A DNA stretch of 64,000 bases from Rhodoferax ferrireducens T118 (GTDB lineage: Bacteria; Pseudomonadota; Gammaproteobacteria; Burkholderiales; Burkholderiaceae_C). The stretch's first letter is position 1; each line of letters starts with the position of its first letter. This document shows, one piece after another, positions 26,977 to 34,595 of the stretch. The stretch covers positions 2,852,001 through 2,916,000 of the forward strand of contig NC_007908.1 in assembly GCF_000013605.1 (NCBI RefSeq), given 5' to 3'. A program made the translations under genes and the position numbers. Under the pieces are notes generated by a model that searched no databases, was not told the DNA's origin, and saw only the letters and a list, made by a program, of their open reading frames with translations.

Positions 26977-28034
26977 GCTTGGCCTTTGTTTACGGTTGTT
27001 TGAAGCGCCGCCCCCAACGCATCTTGCGCCTGCGGCGGCAACACCCCCAAGCGCACCCAGCCGGGCAGCCCAAACGAGGTGGCATCGCGCAGCTTGATGC
27101 CCTGGGTGCGCAGCTGTGCGCACAGCGCGACAGCATCCACACCCTGCGGCGGCTGGGCGCAGAAAAACGGGGTATCGCTGGGTTGCACGGTCCAGCCCAG
27201 GGCTTGCAGACCCTGCACCTGGCGCTGCTTCCAGCCGCGCAGCGTCTGCAGGCTGCTGTGCAACCAGGCTTGGGTGTCCGTCTGCGTCCATGCCATCAGC
27301 AGGGCCACGCCGTGTGCGCCCAGTACCCAGGAGGGGACCAGGGCGTCCAGTTGCGCGGCGGCTGGTTGCGCATCAAAGGGGGCAATGGCATAGGCGGCGC
27401 GCACGCCGGTCAGGCCCAGGGCCTTGTTGGGCGAGAAAAGCTGCCAGACACGCCCACGCTGCGCGTCGCTCAGGCTGGGCGTGCCACCCAGGCGCAGCGG
27501 CGCGTAGGCGCTGTCCAGCACCACGGTGTTGCACAACGGCTCGGGTGCGGCGGGGCTGTGGTGCAGTGCGCCGTCTGCGGCACGCCGCAGCCACGCGGGC
27601 CACGTGGTATGGGCCTGGCCCAAGGGGCTGGACGGCTCGCAGGCCCAGACCAAATCCGCTGCATCAGGCTGAGCCGTTGACTGCAAACCCCACGCCTGCG
27701 TGGCATGGGCATAGTCGCCATAGCCATGGCGGGGCAGGCACACGGTGCGCGGTGCCTGCCGGGTGCCCTGCCCTTTGACCCACGCCGTGATGCGAAAAAT
27801 GAACTCGCTGGCGCTGCCCGCCAGCACCACGCGCCACGGCGCCACGCCGTGAAAGCGTGCAAGCGCCGCGCGCAAATCGGCATACGCAGCGTCGGGGTAG
27901 CGGGTGGCATCGGCGGCCTGCACAACAGCCAAGGCCTGCGGGCACGGGCCACAGGCGTTGCTGTTGCTGGAAAAGTCGTACAGCGGCGCGCCCTGTGCGT
28001 CCGGTCCGCCGTGGATGCGTGCCAAGGGCTTCAT
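26973..28034 (-). CDS. cobC: Threonine-phosphate decarboxylase-like aminotransferase (CobC, or CobD in Salmonella naming)
   Basis: A PLP enzyme that in cobalamin synthesis supplies (R)-1-amino-2-propanol phosphate from L-threonine-phosphate. The 353-residue frame starts MKPLARIHGGPDAQG and contains YDFSSNSNACGPCPQALAVV, the substrate-binding opening, and the PLP lysine in LFSPNKALGLTGVRAAYAIA. The start overlaps cbiB by four bases and its stop overlaps queE by four. The Salmonella name is cobD, while Pseudomonas usage is cobC; this is not the phosphatase at 21464-22009. Confidence 0.9.
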   Translation of the reverse strand: MKPLARIHGGPDAQGAPLYDFSSNSNACGPCPQALAVVQAADATRYPDAAYADLRAALARFHGVAPWRVVLAGSASEFIFRITAWVKGQGTRQAPRTVCLPRHGYGDYAHATQAWGLQSTAQPDAADLVWACEPSSPLGQAHTTWPAWLRRAADGALHHSPAAPEPLCNTVVLDSAYAPLRLGGTPSLSDAQRGRVWQLFSPNKALGLTGVRAAYAIAPFDAQPAAAQLDALVPSWVLGAHGVALLMAWTQTDTQAWLHSSLQTLRGWKQRQVQGLQALGWTVQPSDTPFFCAQPPQGVDAVALCAQLRTQGIKLRDATSFGLPGWVRLGVLPPQAQDALGAALQTTVNKGQA

Positions 28035-28993
28035 GGTCGCGCCCCAATAGCTACAAATATAATAGCTGCTTGCGCAATGACGACAAGGGCTAGAAGCGTA
28101 TTTGATGCATAAACCAGGGCTTGCGCGGTATCCTGCGCAAGCGCTGCGCGCCCCGCTGGGTTGAGCACATACACACCGGGTTTGCGCAAGCCCACATCCA
28201 GACCCAAGGCCATCGCCGCCATGGGCCAGCCGCTGTTGGGCGACGGGGTTTTGGCAGCCTCGGCGCGCAAACGGCCTGCCAGCGCCAAGCCTCGCGCCCC
28301 TGTCGCCAGCAGCAAGAGCAGCGCGGTAATGCGCGCGGGCAGCCAGCTCAACACATCGTCTACGCGCGCCGCCCACTTGCCCGCCCAGGCCCAGTTCTGG
28401 CCCTTGTAGATGCCGGGGTAGCCCCACATGGCATCGGCCGTGTTGGCAAAGCGGTACAACGCGGCACCGGGCAGGCCCAGCAGCACAAACCAGAAAATGG
28501 GCGCGACGACCGAGTCGTTCAGGTTTTCGGCCAGCGTCTCGATCGTGCTTTCACGAACCTGGGCTTCAGACAACGCTGACACATCGCGGCTCACCAGCCA
28601 GCTCAAGCGCTCCCGGCCAGCCTCCAGCGATTCAGCCAGGGCCGCTTCCACCGCCAGCACCTCGCTTTTCAGCATGGCCCAGGCCAGCAGCGGCTTGAGC
28701 AGCAGGCCCAGCAGCACGCCAGCGGCCCACCAGGGCAAGCTGCCAAGCGCCGCCTGCAAACCCCAAGTCACTCCTAAAACAATAGCTGCACCCGAACACC
28801 ACACGAGGGCTGCAAGCCAAAAAGCCTTGAAGTCCGGCTGCTGCGGGTTCTGCTGGGCACGGCGCTGCACCCACGCCCCCGCCCAGCCCAGGTAGTTGCC
28901 CATCCACACCACCGGGTGCAGGCGCACGCGTGGCTCGCCGAAGTAGCGGTCTACCGCCAGCGCCACGAGCAAAGCCAGAGCGAGTGCCATCAT
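28031..28993 (-). CDS. cbiB: Adenosylcobinamide-phosphate synthase CbiB/CobD
   Basis: An integral membrane enzyme attaching aminopropanol (phosphate) to adenosylcobyric acid. The 320-residue frame begins MMALALALLVALAVDRYFGE, preceded by GAGGGG about 10 bases upstream. The family blocks HPVVWMGNYLG, RDVSALSEAQVRESTIETLAENLNDSVVAPIFW and TADAMWGYP are intact. Two dispersed elements lie in frame: one encodes AALVWCSGAAIVLG near residue 75, the other the whole hydrophobic C-terminus from LLALVVIAQAAIIFVAIG. The final membrane segment is therefore element-derived. Confidence 0.93.
   Translation of the reverse strand: MMALALALLVALAVDRYFGEPRVRLHPVVWMGNYLGWAGAWVQRRAQQNPQQPDFKAFWLAALVWCSGAAIVLGVTWGLQAALGSLPWWAAGVLLGLLLKPLLAWAMLKSEVLAVEAALAESLEAGRERLSWLVSRDVSALSEAQVRESTIETLAENLNDSVVAPIFWFVLLGLPGAALYRFANTADAMWGYPGIYKGQNWAWAGKWAARVDDVLSWLPARITALLLLLATGARGLALAGRLRAEAAKTPSPNSGWPMAAMALGLDVGLRKPGVYVLNPAGRAALAQDTAQALVYASNTLLALVVIAQAAIIFVAIGARP
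28050..28113 (+). repeat. Dispersed element copy D, 3' end of cbiB
   Basis: GCTAC at 28050-28054, seven bases, ATAGC at 28062-28066, 18 bases, AAGGGCTA at 28085-28092, flank to ATAAA at 28113. It is antisense to cbiB and encodes its last 20 or so residues. A further ATAGC occurs at 28047. Confidence 0.88.
28770..28829 (+). repeat. Dispersed element copy E, inside cbiB
   Basis: ATAGC at 28782-28786, 18 bases, GAGGGCTG at 28805-28812; the left box ACTCC has two mismatches. It is antisense to cbiB, read as LAALVWCSGAAIVLG in the same frame as copies C, D and F. Confidence 0.75.
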
Positions 28994-29006
28994 CTTTTTT
29001 GACCCC

Positions 29007-29720
29007 TCAGGGCTTTGGCACCGGCTGGCCCAGGGCCTGGCCCCAGGCGTCTTCGAACAGCAAATCATCCAGGGTGCAGCGCTTGGCCCAGCGCTCTTTC
29101 TGGAGCATCGGTTCCTCGTAAAAAGCATGCACCGGCCCGATGCACAGCAGCGCGATCGGCTCGGCCCCGGCGGGCATCTGCAGCAGGTCTGCCACGGCAA
29201 TGGGGTCGAACAGCGACACCCAGCCCACGCCCAGCCCTTCGGCACGCGCGGCCAGCCACAGGTTCTGAATGGCGCAGGCGGCCGAGGCCAGGTCCATCTG
29301 CGGCAGGGTGCGCCGGCCAAAGATATGCTTTTCACGGCCCTCAGCCAGCGCCACCACCCACAGCTCGGCGGCTTCCCGCAGCCCTTCCACCTTGAGCCGC
29401 ATGAAGGCCTCTTCCCGCTCGCCCAGCGCCTGGGCGGTCACCCTCCGCTCCTGCTCCACCAGCGCATGCAGGCGGGTACGCAGGGTGCTTGATGCCACGC
29501 GCAAAAAACGCCAGGGCTGCATGAAGCCAACGCTGGGGGCGTGGTGCGCGGCGGTGAGCAGGCGCCGCATGGCGTCGGGCGCGACCGTGCCACCGGCGAA
29601 GTGCCGCATGTCGCGGCGCTCGAAAATGGCCCGGTACACCGCGCTGCGCTCGGCGGCGGAAAAGGCCATGTCGCTTGCCGGTGCCGATGCGTCTGCTTGG
29701 GCTGGTGGAAAAGTCGTCAT
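29007..29720 (-). CDS. bluB: 5,6-dimethylbenzimidazole synthase BluB
   Basis: Uses O2 and reduced FMN to destroy FMN itself and form 5,6-dimethylbenzimidazole, the lower ligand of B12. The 237-residue nitroreductase-fold protein has the FMN-phosphate contact ERRDMRHFAGG and the segment APSVGFMQPWRFL. IQNLWLAARAEGLGVGWVSLFDP is the flavin dimer-interface block. It lies nine bases after cobO and 13 before cbiB. Its presence implies aerobic or microaerobic lower-ligand synthesis. The start MTTFPPAQ is the first in frame, and the extra N-terminal 20 residues may be poorly conserved. Confidence 0.93.
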   Translation of the reverse strand: MTTFPPAQADASAPASDMAFSAAERSAVYRAIFERRDMRHFAGGTVAPDAMRRLLTAAHHAPSVGFMQPWRFLRVASSTLRTRLHALVEQERRVTAQALGEREEAFMRLKVEGLREAAELWVVALAEGREKHIFGRRTLPQMDLASAACAIQNLWLAARAEGLGVGWVSLFDPIAVADLLQMPAGAEPIALLCIGPVHAFYEEPMLQKERWAKRCTLDDLLFEDAWGQALGQPVPKP

Positions 29721-29729
29721 GGGCGGGGC

Positions 29730-30299
29730 TCAGTCCTCGATGCCGCGTTGGGCCGGAATGCCGGCCTGGAACGCGTGTTTGACCATCTGCATCTCGGTCA
29801 CGGTGTCGGCCAGCTCAATGATCTCGCTCGGGCAACGCCTGCCGGTGATGACCACATGCACATGGCTGGGGCGGGCTTTCAAGGTGTCAAGCACCTCACT
29901 CAGCGGCAGCCAGCCGTAGATCAGCGGGTAGGTGATCTCATCGAGCGTCACCATGAAGTAGTCGCCGCTCAAAATGGCGGCCTTGGCCTTTTGCCAGCCC
30001 TCACGCGCCAGCTGGGCGGAGTGCGCCAGGTCCTGGCTCTTCCAGCTGAAGCCGTCACCCAAACCTTCAATGGGAATGCCCAGTTGCTCAAACATGCGGT
30101 GCTCGCCAAAACGGGCGCTGGGCACTTTCATGAACTGGAAAATCTTGACCGCCTTGCCACGACCATGGGCGCGCAGCGCCAGCCCAAAAGCCGCCGTGCT
30201 CTTGCCCTTGCCGTCGCCGGTGTTGACGATGACCAGCCCACGCCGCTCGCCTTCGGGTTTGTCATAAGGTTTGTCTGTGGGAGGTGTTTCAACTTGCAT
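29730..30299 (-). CDS. cobO: Corrinoid adenosyltransferase CobO/BtuR
   Basis: Transfers the 5'-deoxyadenosyl group of ATP to cob(I)alamin or a corrin precursor. The 189-residue protein starts [14 protein letters not shown] and has the reversed P-loop [20 protein letters not shown] near residue 28, [18 protein letters not shown], and the [22 protein letters not shown] block, all typical of the CobA/CobO type. The 78-codon N-terminal extension of the open frame has no family similarity and overlaps btuD. It is followed by bluB after nine bases. Confidence 0.95.
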   Translation of the reverse strand: MQVETPPTDKPYDKPEGERRGLVIVNTGDGKGKSTAAFGLALRAHGRGKAVKIFQFMKVPSARFGEHRMFEQLGIPIEGLGDGFSWKSQDLAHSAQLAREGWQKAKAAILSGDYFMVTLDEITYPLIYGWLPLSEVLDTLKARPSHVHVVITGRRCPSEIIELADTVTEMQMVKHAFQAGIPAQRGIED

Positions 30300-30304
30300 G
30301 GGTT

Positions 30305-30330
30305 TGCCTTTAACTGGGGTCAGATTCCAA
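30305..30330. repeat. Isolated GGGGTCAGATTCC motif (possible RAYT-associated end)
   Basis: The 58-base gap between btuD and cobO contains CTGGGGTCAGATTCCAATTG. Motifs of this form flank REP-associated tyrosine transposases in many proteobacteria, from general knowledge. Only one copy is seen here and no transposase is nearby, so this is at most a solo remnant. Confidence 0.3.
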
Positions 30331-30357
30331 TTGTTTTGTTTTGAAGAAGATTTGAAA

Positions 30358-31122
30358 TCAATTTGGCAGCGCCACCCACTGGTTGGCCAGCGGGTGAATG
30401 GTGATGCGCTGATCAAACACGGCTTCCAGCGCACGGTGCGTGGCGGCATCCGAACAAGTGCCCTGGTGGGTGATGCAGCCGGCGGCCATGATGACCAGTT
30501 CATCCGCATGCAGCGCCATGGACAGTTCATGCAACACGCTGACCACCGTGTTGCCCTTGCTGACCAACGCGCGCACCACGGCCAGCCAGTCGGCCTGGTG
30601 TGGCGGGTCCAGATTGGCCAGCGGCTCGTCCATCAGCAGCACCTGCGCCTGCACCGCCAGCGCTCGCGCCAGCAGCACGCGCTGGCGCTCGCCGCCCGAG
30701 AGTTGGCCCAGCGTGCGGCCGCGCCAGTCCCAGGCCTGGGTGGCTTTGAGCGCCTGCTCAACGGCGGCCCGATCTGCTTCACTGGGAGCAGCCAGCCAGG
30801 CCTGATGCGGCAGGCGCCCCAGCATGGCCACGTCCCATACCGTCAAGTCATCGGCGGTAGATTCGTTTTGCCCGAGCCACGCCAGGCGCTGCGCCCGTTT
30901 TTTTGGGCGAATACTGGCCAAGGGCTGGCCCAGCAATTCAACGCTGCCCTGGTGCGGCAACAGTCCGGCCAGCACCTTGAGCAAGGTCGATTTGCCGGCG
31001 CCGTTCGGACCCACGATGCTGGTCCAGCGGCCACTGGGCAGGGCCAGCGACACACCATGCAATATCTCAACATTTCCGAGTCTGGCCCTCACAGCGCGGG
31101 CGTGAACAGCTATTGAAGTCAT
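30358..31122 (-). CDS. btuD: Cobalamin ABC transporter ATP-binding protein BtuD
   Basis: The ATPase that powers BtuC-mediated corrinoid import at the cytoplasmic face. The 254-residue protein has the Walker A motif [20 protein letters not shown], the ABC signature [19 protein letters not shown] and Walker [17 protein letters not shown]. The start [16 protein letters not shown] overlaps the btuC stop by four bases. That start codon and the first codons lie within a diverged dispersed element (31063-31125). It is adjacent to btuC and btuF in the usual import set. Confidence 0.93.
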   Translation of the reverse strand: MTSIAVHARAVRARLGNVEILHGVSLALPSGRWTSIVGPNGAGKSTLLKVLAGLLPHQGSVELLGQPLASIRPKKRAQRLAWLGQNESTADDLTVWDVAMLGRLPHQAWLAAPSEADRAAVEQALKATQAWDWRGRTLGQLSGGERQRVLLARALAVQAQVLLMDEPLANLDPPHQADWLAVVRALVSKGNTVVSVLHELSMALHADELVIMAAGCITHQGTCSDAATHRALEAVFDQRITIHPLANQWVALPN

Positions 31123-31125
31123 AGC
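31063..31125 (-). repeat. Dispersed element copy J at the btuC/btuD junction
   Basis: Read on minus: GCTAT (31125-31121), seven bases, ATAGC (31113-31109), 18 bases, GAGGGCCA (31090-31083, one mismatch to the consensus). Spacing is exact although the right flank has drifted. The ATG of btuD (31122-31120) begins inside the first box. Confidence 0.68.
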
Positions 31126-32195
31126 GATATGCCGCCACCTCGTGTGCCACGGTGCATCAGCCACAACAGGTAGCCGCCGCCCAGCACCGCGGTGAGCACC
31201 CCCACGGGCAGCTCTTGCGGCGCAATCAGCCCCCTGGCCAGCGTGTCGGCGGCCATCAGCAGCACACCACCCATCAGGCTGGAGAGCAGGATCAAACGGC
31301 CGTGCGTGGTTTTGACCACCGAGCGCACCAGATGCGGTGCTGCCAGGCCCACAAACGCAATCAGCCCGGTTTGCGCCACCGCCGCGCCAGTGGCCAGTGC
31401 CAGCACCGCGACCAGCGCGAAGCGCATGGAGGTGAGCGGTAAGCCCAGGCTGTGCGCGGTGGCTTCGCCCAGGCTCAGGCCGTCAAGCAGGCGCGCCAGC
31501 AGAGCACCCGCTGCGCTGGCCAGCAGCCACACCCCGGCCATCACCGCACACGCCGTCCAGCCGACAAATGCGGTTGATCCCAACATGAAGGCCTGCATGG
31601 CCTGCATCGACTCGGGCGACCACAGCAACACCAAGTGCGTCATGGCGCCGAGCACCACCCCCACCACTACCCCGGCCAGCAGCAGGCGCAAGGTATGTTG
31701 CACGCCGCGGGACAACGCCAGTGTGAGCAGCACCGCCAGCACCGCGCCGCCAAAAGCCGCACCGGTGAGCCCCAGGCGCACCAGCCAACCCGTGCCAAAC
31801 ACCGAGAACGCCGTGCCGTCGCTCATCATCGCGCCACCCAAGGTGCCCGCGCCACCACCCATGGCGGCCAGCACCAGCGCCACGCCCAATGAGGCACCCG
31901 AAGCGCTGCCGAGCAAAAACGGATCAGCCAGCGGGTTGCGGAACAAGCCCTGTGCCAAGGCGCCCGCCAGGCCCAGCAAGGCACCGGCGGCCCAGGCGCC
32001 CAGGGTGCGCGGCAAGCGGATGTCCCACACAATCTGGTGCGCCATGGCATATTGCTCAGGGTCGCGCGAAGGGTTGAGCAAGGGCCCGAGCAGGTTCTCG
32101 AACCCGGCGCTGCCCACACACACACCCAATGCGGCCAGCAACAGTGCCAGGCCCAGCAAGGCCCAGCCGATGAATGAGGCGCGGCGCAGGTTCAC
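31119..32195 (-). CDS. btuC: Cobalamin ABC transporter permease BtuC
   Basis: A 358-residue FecCD/BtuC-type permease with about nine or ten hydrophobic helices. Recognisable blocks are RLPRTLGAWAAGALLGLAGA, the conserved N-terminal region, LGLPLTSMRFALVAVLALAT and GLIAFVGLAAPHLVRSVVKT, the coupling region facing the ATPase. It overlaps btuF by four bases and btuD by four, forming a tightly coupled transporter cassette. Sequence alone does not separate B12 from siderophore permeases; the locus decides for cobalamin. Confidence 0.92.
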   Translation of the reverse strand: MNLRRASFIGWALLGLALLLAALGVCVGSAGFENLLGPLLNPSRDPEQYAMAHQIVWDIRLPRTLGAWAAGALLGLAGALAQGLFRNPLADPFLLGSASGASLGVALVLAAMGGGAGTLGGAMMSDGTAFSVFGTGWLVRLGLTGAAFGGAVLAVLLTLALSRGVQHTLRLLLAGVVVGVVLGAMTHLVLLWSPESMQAMQAFMLGSTAFVGWTACAVMAGVWLLASAAGALLARLLDGLSLGEATAHSLGLPLTSMRFALVAVLALATGAAVAQTGLIAFVGLAAPHLVRSVVKTTHGRLILLSSLMGGVLLMAADTLARGLIAPQELPVGVLTAVLGGGYLLWLMHRGTRGGGISL

Positions 32196-33091
32196 GGTTT
32201 GGCGGGCCCGGTTTTGAGCCAGGGCGCGGTCGTTTTGACAGCCCCCGCTTTGTCAGCCAGGCACTGCGCCATCAGCCGCGCACCTTCGGCCATGCGTGGG
32301 CCGGGACGCACCAGCACGTCTGACTGATCGGTGGTAAACACACACAAGCGATGTTCACGCAAGGCCCGCAAACTCTGCCAGCCCGGGCGCTGCGCCATGC
32401 TGCCCGCGCTGCGCTGACCAATCATGATCACATCCGGGTTGGCGCGCACCACAAATTCAGGGTTGAGCTTGGGGAACGGCCCCAGCTTGGGTCCAATGAT
32501 GTTTTTAACCCCCAGCCGGATGAGCGTCTCGCCGATGAAGGACGACTCGCCCGCGCCGTAGGGACCGGGGTTCACCTCAAAATAAACCCGCGTCGAGGCG
32601 ACGCTTTTGGGCAAGGACTGCGCTGCGGCCGAGATGGCGGCGTCAATGGTGCGCCAGATGCTTTGCGCGTCAGTCACCGCCAACACCTGGCCGATTTTTT
32701 CAAGCACACGCTTCACATCGGCATGGGTTTTGGGCTCCAGCGCCACCACGTTGATGCCCAGCGACTGCAGCCGCTCACCCACACGCGACGAGGTGGCCAT
32801 CAGCACCAGATCCGGCTTGAGCGCCACAATGGCCTCAATGTTGGGGTCCAGCCCGCCGCCGACTTGGGCCAGGTTTTTGACGCTTTCGGGGTAATTGGAA
32901 TAGCGGTCCACACCGACCAGCCTGGCGCATTGCCCCAGTGCGCACACGGTTTCAGTCAGCGACGGCAGCAGGCTGACGATGCGCTGGGGCGCTTGTGCAA
33001 AGGTAACTTTGATGCCTCTGTCATCAACGACCTGGAAGGCTTGAGCTGCGTGCGAGACCAGCAGCATTAACAGTAGTAAAACGCTCTTCAT
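32192..33091 (-). CDS. btuF: Periplasmic cobalamin-binding protein BtuF
   Basis: Captures corrinoids delivered by BtuB and hands them to BtuCD. The 299-residue frame starts MKSVLLLLMLLVSHAAQA, a clear signal peptide with cleavage probably after AQA. The mature part is a class III binding protein (RIVSLLPSLTETVCALG, then LVGVDRYSNYPESVKNLAQVGG and the long connecting helix). Its start overlaps cobU (ATGA) and its stop overlaps btuC. It is distinct from the second, signal-less BtuF-like protein two genes upstream. Confidence 0.93.
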   Translation of the reverse strand: MKSVLLLLMLLVSHAAQAFQVVDDRGIKVTFAQAPQRIVSLLPSLTETVCALGQCARLVGVDRYSNYPESVKNLAQVGGGLDPNIEAIVALKPDLVLMATSSRVGERLQSLGINVVALEPKTHADVKRVLEKIGQVLAVTDAQSIWRTIDAAISAAAQSLPKSVASTRVYFEVNPGPYGAGESSFIGETLIRLGVKNIIGPKLGPFPKLNPEFVVRANPDVIMIGQRSAGSMAQRPGWQSLRALREHRLCVFTTDQSDVLVRPGPRMAEGARLMAQCLADKAGAVKTTAPWLKTGPAKP

Positions 33092-33720
33092 GGCATCGCT
33101 TTCAAGGTCAAGGGCAAACCCGCTGCCATCAAGGTCACACGTTGGCAAACCTGGGCCACGCTCTGGTTCAACAGACCCAGCGCATCGACAAAGGCGCGCA
33201 CCTCGCGGCCCATCGGAATCACGCCCAGGCCAATCTCGTTGCCGACCAGCACAAGCGGGCCGGGGGCGCCCGCAATTGCTTCCAAAAGAATAGCTACATG
33301 CGCTTGATGGACGGGGGCTAAAGGCCTGTTTATTATAAATTTTTCTGTAACGTCACTCTGGCGCGAGTCCTCGGTCACCGTGCTCGCATCGATGGGCATC
33401 AGGCAGTTGGTCAACCACAGGGTGAGGCAGTCGACCACGATCAGGGTGTCGGGGCGGCTATGCGCGCCAATCGCCTCGGCCAGCTTGAACGATTCTTCCA
33501 CCGTGCTCATGCCCGGCACGCGCTGCGCCCGGTCTGCCTGATGGCGCGCAATACGCTGGCGCATCTCGTCGTCCCCGGCTTGGGCGGTGGCGATCAACAG
33601 CGCGTGGTGTTGGTCGGACTGCTTCAACCAGCTTTGCGCCAGCGCCTCTGCCCGGCGTGACTTGCCGCTTTTCTGGCCCCCCAGAATCAACTCACTGCGT
33701 GCAATATTTAAAGTTGTCAT
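33088..33720 (-). CDS. cobU: Adenosylcobinamide kinase/guanylyltransferase CobU
   Basis: Phosphorylates adenosylcobinamide and then attaches GMP. The 210-residue protein starts MTTLNIARSELILGGQKSGK and shows the P-loop GGQKSGKS, the DRAQRVPGMSTVEE segment, LIVVDCLTLWLTN and VLVGNEIGLGVIPMGREVRAF. The variable region before VLVGNEIG contains INRPLAPVHQAHVAILLEA, encoded by dispersed element F antisense. Family members usually have a shorter acidic stretch here, so this is an inserted loop. The gene overlaps its neighbours on both sides by ATGA. Confidence 0.94.
   Translation of the reverse strand: MTTLNIARSELILGGQKSGKSRRAEALAQSWLKQSDQHHALLIATAQAGDDEMRQRIARHQADRAQRVPGMSTVEESFKLAEAIGAHSRPDTLIVVDCLTLWLTNCLMPIDASTVTEDSRQSDVTEKFIINRPLAPVHQAHVAILLEAIAGAPGPLVLVGNEIGLGVIPMGREVRAFVDALGLLNQSVAQVCQRVTLMAAGLPLTLKAMP
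33278..33340 (+). repeat. Dispersed element copy F, inside cobU
   Basis: GCTTC at 33278-33282 (one mismatch), seven bases, ATAGC at 33290-33294, 18 bases, GGGGGCTA at 33313-33320, flank ending ATAAAT at 33340. It lies antisense to cobU and has no stop in the cobU frame. Confidence 0.88.
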
Positions 33721-34595
33721 GCCAATTTCTCCGCTCCACCAGACTGGCGACTCCAATCCATCACGATGCGGTGCAATTGAGCCACACCATCGGTCAACGC
33801 CGCTGGGCCGGGCTGCAGGATATCGGCCGACTTGATCTCAAACAATTGCCCGGTTTTGACTGCGTTCACCTCGCCCCAACCCGCACGCGCCGCCACGTTC
33901 TCAGGGCGAAACTTCTTGCCGCACCACGAGCCGATGATGATGTCAGGGTTACGCCTGACGATCTCTGCACCGTCCGCAATGATGCGGTTCTTGCCCATGG
34001 ACTGGGCGGCCAATTCAGGAAAACAGTCATCCCCACCCGCAATACCGATCAGCTCGGACACCCACTGAATGGCGCTGATATGCGGCACATCCCATTCTTC
34101 AAAATAGATTTTTGGGCGGCGTGGCAAGGCGGCAGCGGCATCCGCAATGACGCTCAGTTGGCGCTGCATTTCAGCGATCAAAGCCAAGCCCTGTTCACCC
34201 TGCCCGACCATCGCCGCCACTTGGTAGAGCACCGAAAAAATCTCGACCACGCTGCGCTGGTTAAAGATGGTGACCGGCACGCCTGCGCGAATCAGGCTAC
34301 TTGCAATGTCGGCCTGCATGTCGGAAAAACCCAGCACGCAGTCCGGCTGCAAGGCCAGAATCTTGTCCATCTTGGCGCTGGTGAACGCACTGACCCGGGG
34401 TTTCTCGTCGCGCGCGCGCCGCGGCCGCACGGTGTAGCCCGAAATCCCCACAATGCGATGCTCTTGCCCCAGCAAGTACAGCCACTCGGTGGTTTCTTCG
34501 GTCATGCAGACGATGCGCTGCGGGCCTGCGGGTCGGCACGCCCAACTGGGCTTTTGAGCCGATGCGCTTGCCAACGAGCTTGTGACCTGATTCAT
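33717..34595 (-). CDS. BtuF-like cobalamin-binding protein lacking a signal peptide
   Basis: A 292-residue class III substrate-binding fold (RIVCMTEETTEWLYLLGQEH, then RVSAFTSAKMDKILALQPDC and KIYFEEWDVPHISAIQWVSE). Residues 1-30 carry no hydrophobic signal segment, so unlike the periplasmic BtuF it appears cytoplasmic. It overlaps cobB by four bases upstream and cobU by four downstream. Such proteins are often annotated only as cobalamin-binding protein. A role as an intracellular corrinoid or cobalt-complex binder serving CobB or CobU is possible but unproven. Confidence 0.8.
   Translation of the reverse strand: MNQVTSSLASASAQKPSWACRPAGPQRIVCMTEETTEWLYLLGQEHRIVGISGYTVRPRRARDEKPRVSAFTSAKMDKILALQPDCVLGFSDMQADIASSLIRAGVPVTIFNQRSVVEIFSVLYQVAAMVGQGEQGLALIAEMQRQLSVIADAAAALPRRPKIYFEEWDVPHISAIQWVSELIGIAGGDDCFPELAAQSMGKNRIIADGAEIVRRNPDIIIGSWCGKKFRPENVAARAGWGEVNAVKTGQLFEIKSADILQPGPAALTDGVAQLHRIVMDWSRQSGGAEKLA

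Noticed and set aside
30300..30530. N-terminal 77-residue extension of CobO
   Set aside because: It overlaps btuD and has no similarity to the family; the ATG at 30299 gives the expected start.
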